The notes beneath the pieces were generated by a model. The model saw only the letters and a list, made by a program, of their open reading frames with translations. It ran no database searches and was not told the origin of the DNA. DNA of 64,000 bases. It comes from Purshia tridentata (lineage: Eukaryota; Streptophyta; Magnoliopsida; Rosales; Rosaceae). The stretch lies in contig QANT01002250.1 of NCBI GenBank assembly GCA_003254885.1, positions 1-64,000 of the forward strand, written 5' to 3'. Below are positions 46,795-59,988 of the stretch, in pieces. A program made the translations under genes and the position numbers. Each line of letters begins with the position of its first letter. The first letter of the stretch is position 1.

Positions 46795-49700
46795 GTGTGA
46801 GAGAAGTTGGTGAAATGCATAAAAATATATATTACGAATTGTTTTCTCCTAACATAGAAAAATGCAAAGGCATAACGTTCTGACAAATATAAAATAGTGA
46901 AATAGTTTTCTGTATATTCTTTTCCAACTTTAGGAGGTATATATAGTGATACAAACCCTAGACACTCTAGGAGATACAATCCTAATAGACATAGGAAACT
47001 AATTACACTTAATTAAACAACTAATTAAATAACACTCACACCAACACTCCCTCTCAAGTTGGGGCATATATATCAACCATGCCCAACTTATAAAGTGAGT
47101 TGGAAAATACTCTACTAGAAACAGCTTTAGTTAGAATGTCAGCTAGTTGGTCTTTAGACTTCACAAATGGGACATCAACAATCTGGTTTTCCAGCTTCTC
47201 TTTTATAAGTGTCTGTCCACTTCCACATGCTTAGTACGATCATGTTGCACTAGATTATGAGGAATGGCAATCGCAGACTTATTATCATAGTACAAGGACA
47301 TAGCAACTGTAGGCTTATACCCCAAGTCAGTCATTAAGTTCCTTATCCACAGTAACTCTCATATAACTTGGGCCATTGCCCTATATTCAGCTTCAACACT
47401 TGAACGAGACGTGACTTTTTGTTTTTTACTTCTCTACGTAACAAGATTACCTCCAACAATTTTCACTAGCCCAATCAGAATCAGTATATCACCCAATTTT
47501 CAGGTAATCATTCTTAGTGAACATGATGCCTTTTCCTAGGGCATTCTTCAAGTATTGCAAGATTCGATCAACAGCATCCACATGCTATTCACTAGGTGCG
47601 TGCATAAACTGGCTAACTACACTTACAATATACGCAATATTAGGTCGAGTGTGAGATAGGTAAATTAACCTGCCTACAAGCCGTTGATATCTCTCTTTGT
47701 TGGTAGGAACACCATCCAGACTCTCATGAAGCTTATGATTCTGTTCAATCGGGGTTCCAGCGAATTTACAAGCAAGTATTCTTGTGTCAGTCAATAGGTC
47801 TAATACATACTTTCTCTGTGATAGGAATATGCCTTGAGTTGACCTGATGACTTCTATTCCAAGAAAACACTTCAAATCTCCCAACTCTTTCATCTCAAAT
47901 TCACTATACAAATATTTCATCAAATTACCAATCTCAATATCATCACTCCCAGTTAATATCATATCATCGACATAACTGATCAAAGCAGTTACCTTATCAC
48001 TCTTATGCTTTAGAAACAGTGTGTGATCTGAGTTACTCTGTTTATACCCAAACCTTCTCATTGACAGAGCAGATCTTCCAAACCAAGCTCGGGGAGCTTG
48101 TTTTAAGCCATATAGTGCCATTTTTAACCGGTACACCATTCCATTATTTCCTAGACCACCTAGTGGGAGGTCCATATACACATCTTCCTTCAACTTGCCA
48201 TGCAGGAAAGCATTTTTAACATCATATTGTAACAGTGGCTAGTCTTGATTAACAACCAAGGAAAGTAATACACTTATTGTATTAAGTTTCGCAATAGGAG
48301 CAAATGTTTCGTTATAGTCTACTCCATATTTTTGAGTGTAACCTTTAGCTACCAGTCTTGCTTTGCACCTCTCTACTGAGCCATCAGCCTTATGTTTTTT
48401 TGGTGAAAATCCACCTACATCCTACAATCTTCTTCCCTGGAGGCAATGAAACCACATCCCATGTTTCATTCTTTTATAAGGCTCTCATCTCTTCTGACAT
48501 AGCTTCGGTCCATTTGGCATTTGCTAATGCATCTTGCAACTGTCTTGGAATAGATACAGTAGATACTTGACATAGAAACGACTCATATGACTTTGACAAT
48601 CTATGGCTTGACACATGGTTACTAATGCGATATTTGGCTTTAGCATTTAGGTCAGCTTCATATTGTTTCTTTGGTTTACCACGGTTTGGGCGAGCAAGCA
48701 AAGCATATGTTGGTTGGTCAAGCTCATGCATGTGATCTAAAACAAGGGGGGTTAGACAAAACATCACTAGTTTCAGGGATTACCTCATTCGAAGCCTCAG
48801 GAGTAGATTGGACGAGTAGTGGAGAGAGAGGGGAGTCAGTTTGAGTAGAGATTTCAGTCAGATTGTCTTCGACCAGTCGGTGAGGTTCCTCTAACCGGTT
48901 GGGCACACCTCCATTGATCACTGTTTCTCTCTAGTCATCTACGCCCGGTTGGTGAGAATCCTCCAACTGGTTGGCCATGTCGTCCATAGTCACTGTTGCT
49001 CTCGGGTTGTCTACGACTGGTCGGGCACTCCAGGACTATTTAGCCACATATGGTGACCCTGCTCAACACCATCATTCTCCCCCTGAAGAGGAGAGCCATC
49101 TAAAGAGAAATAGGCCAAGTCTTCATGAAAAGTAACATCCATGGTGACATACATCTTCTGAGTAGGAGGACGATAACATCTATAGCCCTTCTAAGTGGGT
49201 GCATAACCCACAAACACACATTTGAGCGCACAAGCATCCAGTTTGCTGCGTTGGTGAGAGTGAACATGCACATAAGCGACACAGCCAAAGACCTTAGGAG
49301 GCAGATTTGGAATAGAAGGCATATCTTGCACCTTCCCAATAAGAACCTGGATAGGCGTCTGAAACCCAAGAACAGTAGAAGGAACCTATTGACCACATAC
49401 ATAGCAAACAGTATAGCATCACCCCATAGATATTTAGGAACATTTTTATCTAACAAGAAAGCACGAGTAAGCTCCAGAAGGTGACGATTACGGCATTCGG
49501 CAACACCATTTTGTTGGGGCGTATAGGGACATGATGTTTGATGAATGATGCCATGAGCTTGGAAAAGGTTGGTCAAATTGGTGTTAACATATTCACGGCC
49601 ATTGTCAGAACGGAGCACCTTGATGGTTGTATTAAACTGTGTTCGAATCATAGTACAAAATTGCCAAACAACACCACTCACATCACTTTTATGCTTAAGC

Positions 49701-50258
49701 AAATAAACCCAGGTTATACAAGTATAATCATCAATGAAGGTGAAAAACCATCGCATGCCACCAGAAGTAGAGGTTTGAGATAGACCCCACATATCAGAAT
49801 GAATCAGAGAAAATGGTAACAACTCTTTATGATCATTTAAAGGGAAAACAGTACAGTGGCTTTTAGCCGAAACACAAGTCTCATAAGTAGAACACTTGAA
49901 TTCCTTATCACAAGACTTAAATAAAGAAGGTAAAATATGCCGTAAATAGCTGAAGGACGGATACCCTAATTGTCGATGCCACAACCAAATCATGCTCTCA
50001 ATTGCCAACTCATGTGCATGCACTTGATTAGTAACGATGGTGGAGTCTGAGTCATGAAAGTACCACAAATCCCCTCTCCTAAAACCACGTCCCATTTCCT
50101 CTTAAGTATGAAGGTCCTGAAAATAACAATAATTGGGAAAAAAAAAAGGGGCAAGAATAGGCAGTCATAAGTTTGGACACAGACAATAAATCATTATCCA
50201 AAGAGGGAACCAAGAGAACATTGGACAAAGTGATTTGAGAATTAAGGTGGATTGTACC
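46795..50258 (-). mobile_element. Ty1/copia retrotransposon, broken
   Basis: A minus-strand fossil. Parts seen, from 5' to 3': end of the protease/GAG-pre-integrase region (to 50258), integrase (about 49100-50095), reverse transcriptase (about 47585-48193 plus upstream pieces to 48770), RNase H remnants (47100-47580), a polypurine tract just before 47046, and a 3' LTR beginning TGTTGGTGTGAG at 47046 and running left to about 46800. The frame is broken at several (five or more) points. The 5' part (gag and 5' LTR) is not visible; a CACTA element enters at 50259. It is an old copy. Confidence 0.85.
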
Positions 50259-53041
50259 CACTACAACAAAAAAAACTTTGGACAATGGAACAAGTTTGTC
50301 GCCCCATTTCAATGTTCGTCGCCCAAGTATTAAGGCGACGAAAAGGTTCATCGTTCTATTTCGTCGCGGAATCCTTGCCGCCCAAGGTCTTGGGCGACAA
50401 AATTAGTAACTAGTCGCCCAAAACGATGACGGGCGACGGAGGAATTAGCTTTCAGCGACCCACTTTGTCGTCACTCAAAGAGATTTGGGTGACGAATATA
50501 AGTTGTCGTCACTCAAAACATTTTGGGTGACTAAATTATTCGTCACTCAAACTTGTTTTGGGCGACAAAACCGTTACCTCGCTGCTCTAAATAATATCGA
50601 GTGACAACACCTTTCGTCGCCCAAATAACTTTGAGCAACGAATCCTTAACTGTCGCCCAAAAGTGAGTTCCCGGGCAATATTTTAAAAGAAAATATCATT
50701 AACTTTGGGCGACAAATTGATTTTTCGTCTCCCAAAGTCTTTTGGGCGACAAAGAAGTTCAGCGCCCAAAGTCTTTTGGGCAACAAAGAAGTTCGTCGCC
50801 CAAAATACTAATGATTTTTTTAAAAAACAATTCGTAGGTTTTTCTAAATGATTTCCAAAAAAAGGTGTAAAAAATAAAAAATTATATAAAAGATATATTA
50901 ATAAATTTGTAAATAAATGTCTTGTTTACATAAACTTAAAAATTTATAAATAACGATCGTTTGTAAACACGTCTACAAATAACATGGCACTAAAAGGGAA
51001 GCCGAAGTGCATACTTTCGAATTAGTCGAACGTTTGTAAACACACTCATATATAGACTCATCAAAACAAAAATCGAATTGTTTAGATTACATATATAGGA
51101 AAACTGCAACGAGCCGAAGTGCATATCTACACAGAATAAATATACATAAAACAAATCAAACCAAAATATCAAACTATTATATTTAGATTTAATAAATAAA
51201 TTGAACAAAATTATAAGGAAATCTTAAAAAATTGAATAATTAATATCAATTTTACAATTTAAATAACACTTTAAATTATATTTTGCAAGTATAATTTATT
51301 TTATAATTGTAACACAGTAAACAATTACCTTAAGAGTAATTCAAAAACTAAATAAATTTATATTTACGATCCTGCAAATGCAAAACACACAAAATTAAAA
51401 AACAATTTAAATCGAAAAAGTCAATTTATCCACAAATTACAAATAACCAAAACAAAAATTTAAAAACTTAAAAATTGTAATCGAAAAAATGAAGTTTTAT
51501 TCGAACTTAAAGTCAAAAACGATTATAAGTACGCGGCATATGATACTAAAAAATTCACTAATAGATTGACAGTAAAGAATTGTCCAAGATCACCTCTTAT
51601 GCATGTATAACCCTCTTTACTGCAATGTAGCCCAAATTACTCCACAATCCTGGAAAAAAAATCATTAAAAAATTAGAAAATACCATCAATTATAGTAAAA
51701 ATCACAAAATACCACAATAAATTCCATAAATATTAGAAAATGCCACAATAATTATCACAACTAAATCAAAAAAATACTACAAAACTCAGAAAATACCATC
51801 AATTATCACAAAATACCACAAAATATAATTCCAAAAGAAAAACAAAAAAAAACAAAAAAAGGCAAAAAAAAAAANAAAAAAGGAAAAAAAAAAAAAAAAC
51901 AACCCACCCATACTCGGGTGGAGGAGGGTGGGGGCTTGGGTAGAGGAGGGAGGTTTGGTGACCGGCTGGGTTTGGGTGGATTTTGCATCGGTTTGGGTGG
52001 CAAATCCGGGAGAGGGGGGAAGGGGGAAGGAGGGAGAGAGGAAGGAAGGCAGAGGGAGAGAGGCCAAGAGGGGGGAGAGGTCGGAAGTGGAAGGAGGGGG
52101 AGGAAGCCGGAGGTGGGAGGAGGGGGAGGAGGTCGGAGGTGGGAGTAGGGGGAGAAGACCGGAGGTGGGAGGAGGGAGAGGCGGAGGTCGGGCGGAGGGG
52201 AGGCTGCAGAGAGGGAGAGAGAGAGAATGAGATGAGAATGAAGAAGATGCAGAAATGGAGGCTAGGAATATAAACACGAAGACTTTGGGCGACGAACATA
52301 GAGTAATTGTCGCCCAAACTTGAAAAACTTAAGCTCTGATATCATTGGCGTGGATTTTGAATTATTCTAAAATTTTGGGTGACGAAAATAGTTCGTCGCC
52401 TTAACTTTAAAAATCATGCGGTTAATTTCCCTCCAAATTTTTTCATTTCCCCCCAAATTTTTCGCATTTTCCCTAAAAAATTTGGGGCGACTAATGTGTC
52501 TATTTCGTCGCCCCAAAGTTTAATAAATTTATTTATTTGTCCTAGTGACAACCACAATTGTTCAACTATGAAACCTCCAATATCTAACTTTTCCAACTCC
52601 AATCACGGTAATTTTTTGTCAGCAAGATCTTTGATTGGGAATCTAAGAGATGAACGGTTTAGATCAGTCAAATTTAAACCGTTCATTTAATTATCCTCAT
52701 AACAACGATTGAGCTATTCTTTTGCATCGACGATCTGGGATCGGAGCCAAACAAAATGAACGGTTTCGATTGTTGGATGCAAGATAGCATTGTGAGGTTC
52801 TAAATATAAATACACTTGAAGAGTATAAATATATTAACTTTTTATGTAATTGCTATACATTTGGATAAACGCAAATAAGACAACTGTACTTTAATGATCG
52901 GAATTGTTCATTTTTTATGATTATACTTAAATTTTATTCTTGCAAATTATCACGACGATCGGAGTTGATCGGGCCGTTCATTCAGAACCAAAAATTTGAT
53001 TTCGGGTAGACTTGGGGCGACAAATACAAGTTTTTGTAGTC
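50259..53041. mobile_element. CACTA element, non-autonomous, inserted in the copia element
   Basis: The left end CACTACAACAAAAAAAAC starts at 50259 within the copia coding region. The complement of 53041 leftward reads GACTACAAAAACTTG, and both ends run into TTTGTCGCCCC. Arrays of ttcgtcgcccaaa and its inverse fill 50290-50810 and 52280-52520, as CACTA subterminal repeats do. The interior is AT-rich (50820-51850) and then purine-rich, with no transposase. The right end is uncertain because the same repeats continue to 53165. Confidence 0.65.
51917..52230 (+). repeat. Purine-rich (GGA/GAG) tract
   Basis: About 310 bp in which the plus strand is almost only G and A, with irregular ggagg/gagag/ggaggt units. 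The long open frames over it on both strands reflect composition, not a gene. An N lies in the adjoining A-run at 51875. Confidence 0.8.
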
Positions 53042-53656
53042 CTAATATGTTTGGGCGACGAATATATTGTTTTCGTCGCTCCAAACCAACTTCGGGTGAC
53101 GAAAACGAACTTTTATTTCGTCGCTCAAATTGCTTTAGGCAACGCTTCTTGTTCGTCGCCCCACATTCAAAATATTTTTAATATTTAATTTTTATACAAA
53201 TTTTAATATTCTCTATACTTCTATATTATGTTACCTAACATCCACAACTCCGATTGAGCTCATTTTTGACAGGGGTGATCTTTGAGGGGAGCTGATAGTC
53301 CCTACCAAAAATCAGGCTGATCGACCGTAATTACAAAAATGTTCTCGATTAGAAAGAGAGAATGCAACCCATAATTTATTGTAAATATTATTATATTTAC
53401 AAGCCTAATTTTTTATTTAAAAAAAATATAAATTCTACTATTATTCGTACTTTCGTCTTCCATTACCTATATTTAATATGATTATTATGAGTATTATTAT
53501 ATTCTTTGTTGTTATTATTATTATGTAATTATGTTCATCCATGCCTATAGCTAATTGAAAATAAAATATAAACCACAACAAATATGAAAGTAATATAAAT
53601 CCATAAAATATCTATACATATGTACTACAAACTATAACACACCAAGACCCTAATGA
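53042..53656. other. Subterminal repeats and AT-rich spacer
   Basis: gtcgccc-type CACTA repeats continue to 53165, outside the proposed right end. After that the DNA is AT-rich without genes. Confidence 0.5.
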
Positions 53657-54265
53657 TCAAGGTACACTAACACTATACTGCATCATCGTCGGAAGGGGGG
53701 GCGGTGGCGGTAGGGTAGGGCCTTGTGTCCTATCGACCTCTTGCATGATCCTTTCCCTCTGAAGCTGCATCGCCTGTTCCACCGGCGCGGTCAGATCATG
53801 CTCAAACTTCATGTGCAACTCCTGCTCTGCCCTCAAACGCCGCTCATGCTCCTCCCTCTGAAGCTGTTGCTCGGCTTGCGAAGCCAGTAACTGGGCCGAC
53901 AACTCCTGCACCCGCTGTGACAAAGATGCCATCTCCGCAGCATGCTAACTAGAAGTTGGCCTGCCCTCCAACTCCTGGAATGTTCCACACCCGCAGCCCC
54001 TAACCTCTCGGCCTCGCCTAAAACCTAGGACACTGGACCTGATACAGAGGCTAGCATCGGGCTCCGGTATGATGGACTCCAGAGGAGTGTCAAAAGGGAG
54101 CTCTCTAGCCCTGGCCAACTCTTCACTACTAGAAAACTCAATAACCCTCACTGTGAAACTTAGTGGGGCATTAGCCCAAGAACCCACAGAGGACCAGTGG
54201 ATGTCAAAAGGGAGCTCTCTAGCCCTGGCCAACTCTGCACTACTAGAAAACTCAATAACCCTCAC
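53657..54265 (-). pseudogene. CACTA transposase (TNPA/Ptta-like) C-terminal fragment 1
   Basis: The minus-strand reading shows SSVLGFRRGREVRGCGCG, then a coiled-coil rich in Gln and Glu (LSQRVQELSAQLLASQAEQQ...), then a Pro run before the end. This layout is typical of the C-terminal half of plant En/Spm accessory proteins. An in-frame TAG at 53945-53947 separates the two halves. A 114-bp tandem duplication disturbs its upstream part. No intact gene. Confidence 0.6.
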
Positions 54266-54315
54266 TGTGAAACTCAGTGGGCATTAGCCCAAGAACCCAC
54301 AGAGGACCAGTGGCA
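54089..54315. repeat. 114-bp direct tandem duplication
   Basis: Copies at 54089-54202 and 54203-54315, each starting gtcaaaagggagctctctag and ending cacagaggaccagtg, with only a few differences including one single-base length change. Confidence 0.9.
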
Positions 54316-54657
54316 TCTTAGTATCCCCCACTGCCATGCCACAGCGCACACCTCAATGGCTCTTGAAGGGTGTAGCCAATAGGAAAACCCAACTGCATAA
54401 CATACCTGTGGGTAAAAGTTATGGGTCCCACCCGTTTGAAATATGCTTATATATAGAAGTCTTCGCACATCTATGTGATTAATATATTATATTATGCTAG
54501 AAAGCCTCTTGCAGCTATCAAGTTCACGCGGGCATCTTTTGTACAAAATAAGTATTGTGTTGCTATACCTGTATTATTTCATATATTTAAGAATATATTA
54601 ATTTACTATTTTTTTGTCCCACCCTTTACTAGCAGTGGCATATGTAAATAGATAAAA

Positions 54658-54890
54658 CTAGAATTGAGGCCCGCGCGTTGCTGCGGGTGTTACCAAAAAG
54701 GAAAAGTAGGGACGGGTCGTAACACTCTTAGTGGACCACTAGAATTGAGGCCCGCGCGTTGCTGCGGGTGTTTAAAATATTTGAAATAAAATGATAAGAT
54801 TTTAAATGTATTAGTTATTTAAGAAAGATTAAAAGAGAATAATAAAAGATTGCGTTTTAATTAAATGCATTAGGGTAAAAGTACATTCTG
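54658..54890 (-). mobile_element. Two Helitron 3' termini, 81 bp apart
   Basis: CTAG at 54658 and at 54739, each followed by the same aattgaggcccgcgcgttgc and tgcgggtgtt hairpin sequence. On the minus strand these are hairpin-plus-CTAGT Helitron ends. The DNA after the second matches 46560-46690. Confidence 0.7.
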
Positions 54891-55157
54891 GGTAAATATT
54901 AGGCATTATTTGAGCTTTGAAGCCAATAAATTAACAAGCTAGTTATAAGCTATTTCAAATATTTCAATGTTACGAAAAAACCAATATTATCACAAAGATA
55001 TCAATATAAAGATAGTAAGATACCCAGATATCATCATACAGATACCAAATAGTCAAATTAACTTCCAAATATTTCAATCTTATACAAAATACCAAAAATT
55101 CCAATATTATACAAAATACCATATATTACTCCAGCACTAGCGTTCCTCCATGCTAAC

Positions 55158-55807
55158 TTATGGCCTTGCTGCTCGCTTCAATAGATTGATGAATGATGTG
55201 AAGTCTATTTCAGATTCATTTACTCCTGCTGCAGCCAATACTTGATCAAATGGATGTGCCACATTGTTGCCAATTCGTGATTCGAGTGCATCAAGTTTTT
55301 TCTGAAATCGATCCTCTCTCTCCGTTGCCTCCTTCAGAATTCTTTGCTCTCTCTCAGCTGCTTCTTGCCTCACTTTTTCAATCTCAGCCTGTGCAGCCAA
55401 TCTTGCTTCTTCATATGTTGCTCGCATTGATTCAACTTCACAGGACATCCCTCGCCGCTCAGTAATAATTCCTGGGACATCTGACCACCTTACCTCGACT
55501 CCATACATACGAACTGTGTTGCGCTTCTCTGGACCAAACACTTTGGCAAACATTTCATTTCGCACTTGTGTATTTATCTCACCCCCTTCTTGTAGGACAA
55601 CCTCTTCCAGTTTGTCAAACTCATCCTACATTAGTTTATACATGTTAATCCTAAGCCATTGGGTTTCTTATATTACACAATACACATACTTACAATTTTT
55701 TTGGACACTTTCTCATTAACTGGGACACGTCCTTTTCTTGTTTTCTTTGTATAGACCAATTTGAATAAATTCCATTTGTCCAGCTCTTCACCCGGGTGTT
55801 TTAGTTT
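55158..55807 (-). pseudogene. CACTA transposase (TNPA/Ptta-like) fragment 2
   Basis: Two exons on the minus strand, 55807-55694 and 55625-55158, joined by a gt-ag intron. They read WNLFKLVYTKKTRKGRVPVN, then NEMFAKVFGPEKRNTVRMYG, then a heptad-rich Glu/Arg coiled coil, ending KRAARP. This is the plant transposase (Ptta/En/Spm) domain pattern: KxxxVN, then a VFGPE/YG block, then coiled coil. The N-terminal part is missing. It is a distinct copy from the fragment at 53657. Confidence 0.7.
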
Positions 55808-56124
55808 CTAAACAAAATTTCACATCTCATTAAGTAGGCACAACAATTTAAAGTATATTAAATAAGAAGAAATATGAAGACATTATGTAATAAAGTCTAG
55901 AATATGTTAGACCTTCTACATGGGCAATAATGATATACACAACAAACTCACAATTGATTATTTATTTCTTACAGAAGAAATTAGAGTTTAGAATGTCAAC
56001 TATTTGCAAATGATTGAATAATGTGGACAATTGGAAGCCAAACCAAATAGCATGGTGTGAAACAAAATCATGCCAATTCCAATAGGATGTAGCAAGTTGG
56101 ACAGATCCAATAATTAAAAGAGGC

Positions 56125-57310
56125 TTTTAGATTTTAGTCCTTCAATAGGATTAAAAATTAAATAAGACCTGATGTAAGATTAGAAATTGATTTTAGTCCT
56201 TTGACTATTTCCACATCAGCATTCATATTACAGCTCATATTTATTTATTTTTTATTATTTTAATTATTTTATTTGTTCTCAAAATACCCTTGTGTTTAAA
56301 TATTTAAATTTTGTATACTCTCCATTTGTAAAAGCCAATTTAAGATTGATTTGTCTTGATTGACTCCTATAATGATGCAAAATATTACACCTAAAAAAGC
56401 TTACCAAAAACAAAATTAATTATCAAGATTAAGAATTATTATGCATAAGACGAGAGAAATAAATAAAGTAAAAATAAAATATAAGAAATGTACTAAAAAA
56501 AATGATTAAAATAAAGTACTTAAAGAACATACCTAAATAAAATACATATACTAGTGTACCTTTTAGCATACCTAGCCTATAATGTTCCTATTAGCGTATC
56601 TACACTAGTGTGTCCTGTTAGCGTACCTATACTAGTGTACTTATATAACAACAACCCCAATTAAAATACCTACACAACAAACACAATTAAAATATCTACA
56701 CAGACACCCCAACTAATCCAATCAAGCTCCTTACTCCTTGTTAACCCCCCTACTCCAATATAAAACTCTTGGTTGCAATTTTCGCCTTACCCATTGGATC
56801 CATGTTGTCTATAAATTCAAAGCATTCTCCCTCCTCTCTCTTTAAACCAAGATTACCATGTTAAATTTCATGTTTGAAATCTTTTGAGAAAATTTAAGAT
56901 ATTGCAGCTAGGGTAATTAATTACAGGTTGGGTTGATTTTGTGGGAGCTAAGGTTTTGTATGTAAATAATATTAAGGTCAATTAAATATATATTAAAATC
57001 TGCACTTATATTAGAAAGAGAAAAACAATCAGTTTACAGACAAACATCTTAATTAAGCCCCTAAATCTAAGCAACCAAATAAATGTAAATTCATTTTGAA
57101 TTTTGAATGAAATTAATTATGACAATAAAAAAAATTATCACAAGGGTATTATAGGGAGAGGGAAACCAAAAATATTATTAAAAAATAAAAATCTGATGTG
57201 GAATATATACGATGACATGGACGTAGGGTCAAAGGACTAAATTCAATTTTTGATCTTACATCAGGTGTTAATCTAAACTTGAACTTATCAAGGGATTAAA
57301 ATCTAGTTTT
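56125..57310. mobile_element. Long-TIR non-autonomous element
   Basis: The outer 100 bp or so of the two ends are inverted copies. The left side reads agattttagtccttcaatag, then acctgatgtaagat, then gattttagtcctttgac. The right complement reads agattttaatcccttgataa, then acctgatgtaagat, then gaatttagtcctttgac. About 1.2 kb, with no coding potential. Inside, 56555-56640 has short repeats of actagtgtacct/gttagcgtacct. No target duplication could be fixed; a Mutator-like or foldback type is likely. Confidence 0.7.
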
Positions 57311-59799
57311 CTGTTTTCTAAAAAGGTATTGAAACTAGGTATTTAATCCTAAATTTCTATATTTCAAAATGGTGCAAAATTTTCATTTCCATCCATTTTC
57401 ATCCATGTATAACTCTGTTAAATCAAGAGGCATTTTTTATTTTCGCACAAAAAAAAAAATCATTAATAGTGGCGGGTTAGTCTCCAATATATGGTGGTGC
57501 GTGTGAAAAGTAAAAAATACCCTTGATTCTAACAGGGTTATGGACATAATTGAGAAAAATTGCAATTTTACAGCATTTTGAAAGATTATATGGCATTTTA
57601 TCACAATTAAAAGTATGTATATGGCATTTTCGAACAAGCATCCAACATTTATGCAATAATTTTTTATTTTTTTTCCCATATTGAATTTACCTATAAGCTT
57701 ATAATGGTAACGAAATAATAGGTTGAATCACGATCGAATAAGGTTTATCGTGTTTTCATATCCATTTCTTGAAATTTTATCCATGTCTTTGCCAATACAA
57801 GTCTCATATAAACTAGGATTTCAGACGAAAAGATGCACAAGGCATATGAAAAGATGTTATGCTATAACTCCAGCCAAACTGACATGTTCACTTTAAATTT
57901 GACTGATGCAGTTTCTTTTTTTCCCAAATTTCCTTTGAATAATTTCTTAACCATAATCCTGTCTGAATTCCTTAAAACAAAAATAAACTCTTTTGAGCTT
58001 TACTTGTAAGAACTTTAAAGTAAAAGGGTTCTGTTTAGGCTTGTAATTCAAATTCACAAAATCATAGTTTCCCAAGCTGCAGAAAGTTCTACTTGTAGGT
58101 TCAATTCATTAAAAATCCAATACATGCTCAAATTTAAATGGTTTATGTCTTAAAACGACCATTAATTAGTAAGTCTAGTTCCAATTCTTTGAAGTGCAGA
58201 TTAAAAATCCCATTTTGGCAATACAGAAATCTCTAAGAGTCCCATAAGGTTAGATTCATCAAAATCAACCAATTTTTTCTAAACTTTTTGAGAAAAGCAT
58301 CCTTCTTTCATGATCAAAGAAATATCCAATGCCTGCATGTCAAAGTACTCACATTTTGATTTAGAAAGGTACCCCTTTTATCAAAATTTCAATCGAACAT
58401 TTAACACACACAGATTTTTAAGTAAAGGAGATTCCTTTGCAGCCAAGCTTTATGAATTTTCTCTTTCCTTAGTTTTTTTTGAATAACAAAATTTCGAATA
58501 CAACGATCAAAAAAGGGTCTAGGAACTTTACCCTCGTGACGCAGCAACGTTGTGCAAAGGGTCCTTGCATGTCATAAAAATACTGAATTTCTTAATAATA
58601 TATCTATCCCTTATAACTTTAAATCAATGAACTAAGAAGGTAAAAGAACAAGGGTTTTGCCTGATTTGTGCATACCAAACCAGAAATCTAAATGCAACAA
58701 GGAGAAATGGCGATTATTTATCAATCGCAAATTCGATTTTTGCGGTTAAAAAGGATGATCAAAGTACTCTAAGGTAGAATCAAGTGACATGCAGATGGTT
58801 TTCCTTGAGATTGAATTTAAAAATTGAGTCTTGTAAGTATTCTGTACTCAAAACCCCAATTAATGCAGGTGGTTTCAAGAGAAAGCTAGACTTGAGTCCC
58901 AAGTCTCCTTAACAAGTACTTATAGCATTTCCAAAAGACTCTTTAAATGAAAATTTTTTTATTTTTTGAAGAAAGAGAAAAGTATTTTGGGTTCTAAAAC
59001 TCTTCAAAATGAATCTTTAATTTCTATTTCTTCAAATCTAGGATCCTCTCTCCTCTCTTCAAATATTAATGACATTTATTTTATTTACAATTTCCATACA
59101 ATTTGCATTTTTTCCTCTAATAATAAATTTTCAATTGAATAAACTAAACTTTAAAAATAAGTAATACTTAAAACAAATGCAAATAATTAGTGCATAGAAA
59201 AAATACAAATAATTAGTGCATAGGGTAGATACAAATATTTAAACTTAGAAGAGTTTTTTGGAGAGTAAAAAATTCAAGAAAAAAATTCAAGTATATTACT
59301 CTTTAAATTGCTACATAGTTCATCAAATGTGAATTTGAAGAGTGATTTTGGAGAAATCTTTTGGACATGCTTAGTCACTCAATTTTTTATTTCTCTACCC
59401 AGCACTTTAATAAAAATATAATTTTTAATTCTATCTTTATGTAAATTGATCTTTAAGAACTTAAATATTTAATTAAAATAAAATAAATCAACTTGAATCT
59501 ATACCAACCTCCCGCAAGCATGACTTGCATGTCTGGAATCTGCCAAAACCTCATCTCCTGCAGTTTACTCATTCATCAACACATTGATTATGTTTTCAGT
59601 ACATACGTCATCATATGTCTAACCAACAAAGCTCTCAACCTTAATTACAAATTTCTAATAGTTGTTGACTTTTCACCCACAAGTTAACCATTTCGGCCAA
59701 TTTCTTTGTTTTCTATAAAAAATTTTAAGTAGACTAATTTCGATCAATTTCTTAATTAAATCTTTTTCCCTCTTTTTTTCACTTTTTTTTTTTTTTTTT
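57311..59799. other. No gene recognised
   Basis: AT-rich, mostly non-coding. Small frames at 57437-57679 and 59493-59687 have no domain or context. The stretch ends in a long T-run before an assembly gap. Confidence 0.5.
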
Positions 59800-59809
59800 N
59801 NNNNNNNNN
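59800..59809. other. Assembly gap (10 N) in a poly-T run
   Basis: Ten undetermined bases inside T homopolymer. The gap size is probably arbitrary. Confidence 0.95.
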
Positions 59810-59988
59810 TTTTTTTTTTTTTTGCAATATGCCATATATTTCAACCCTTGGGATGGATGCCTTTTCCGGTTTTAGTTTTTATGCCTTGAAGCAAGGTTTT
59901 AGTGCCTTTTATTAAATTTATCTACTCATATAAATCTAACAACTTATTATTTTTTGACATAATAATTTATGTGGCATGTTATAAGTAG

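Noticed and set aside
51786-52317. Pro/Ser/Leu-rich minus-strand frames and Gly/Arg/Glu-rich plus-strand frames
   Set aside because: They come from the purine tract; no domain, biased composition, and an N in the run.
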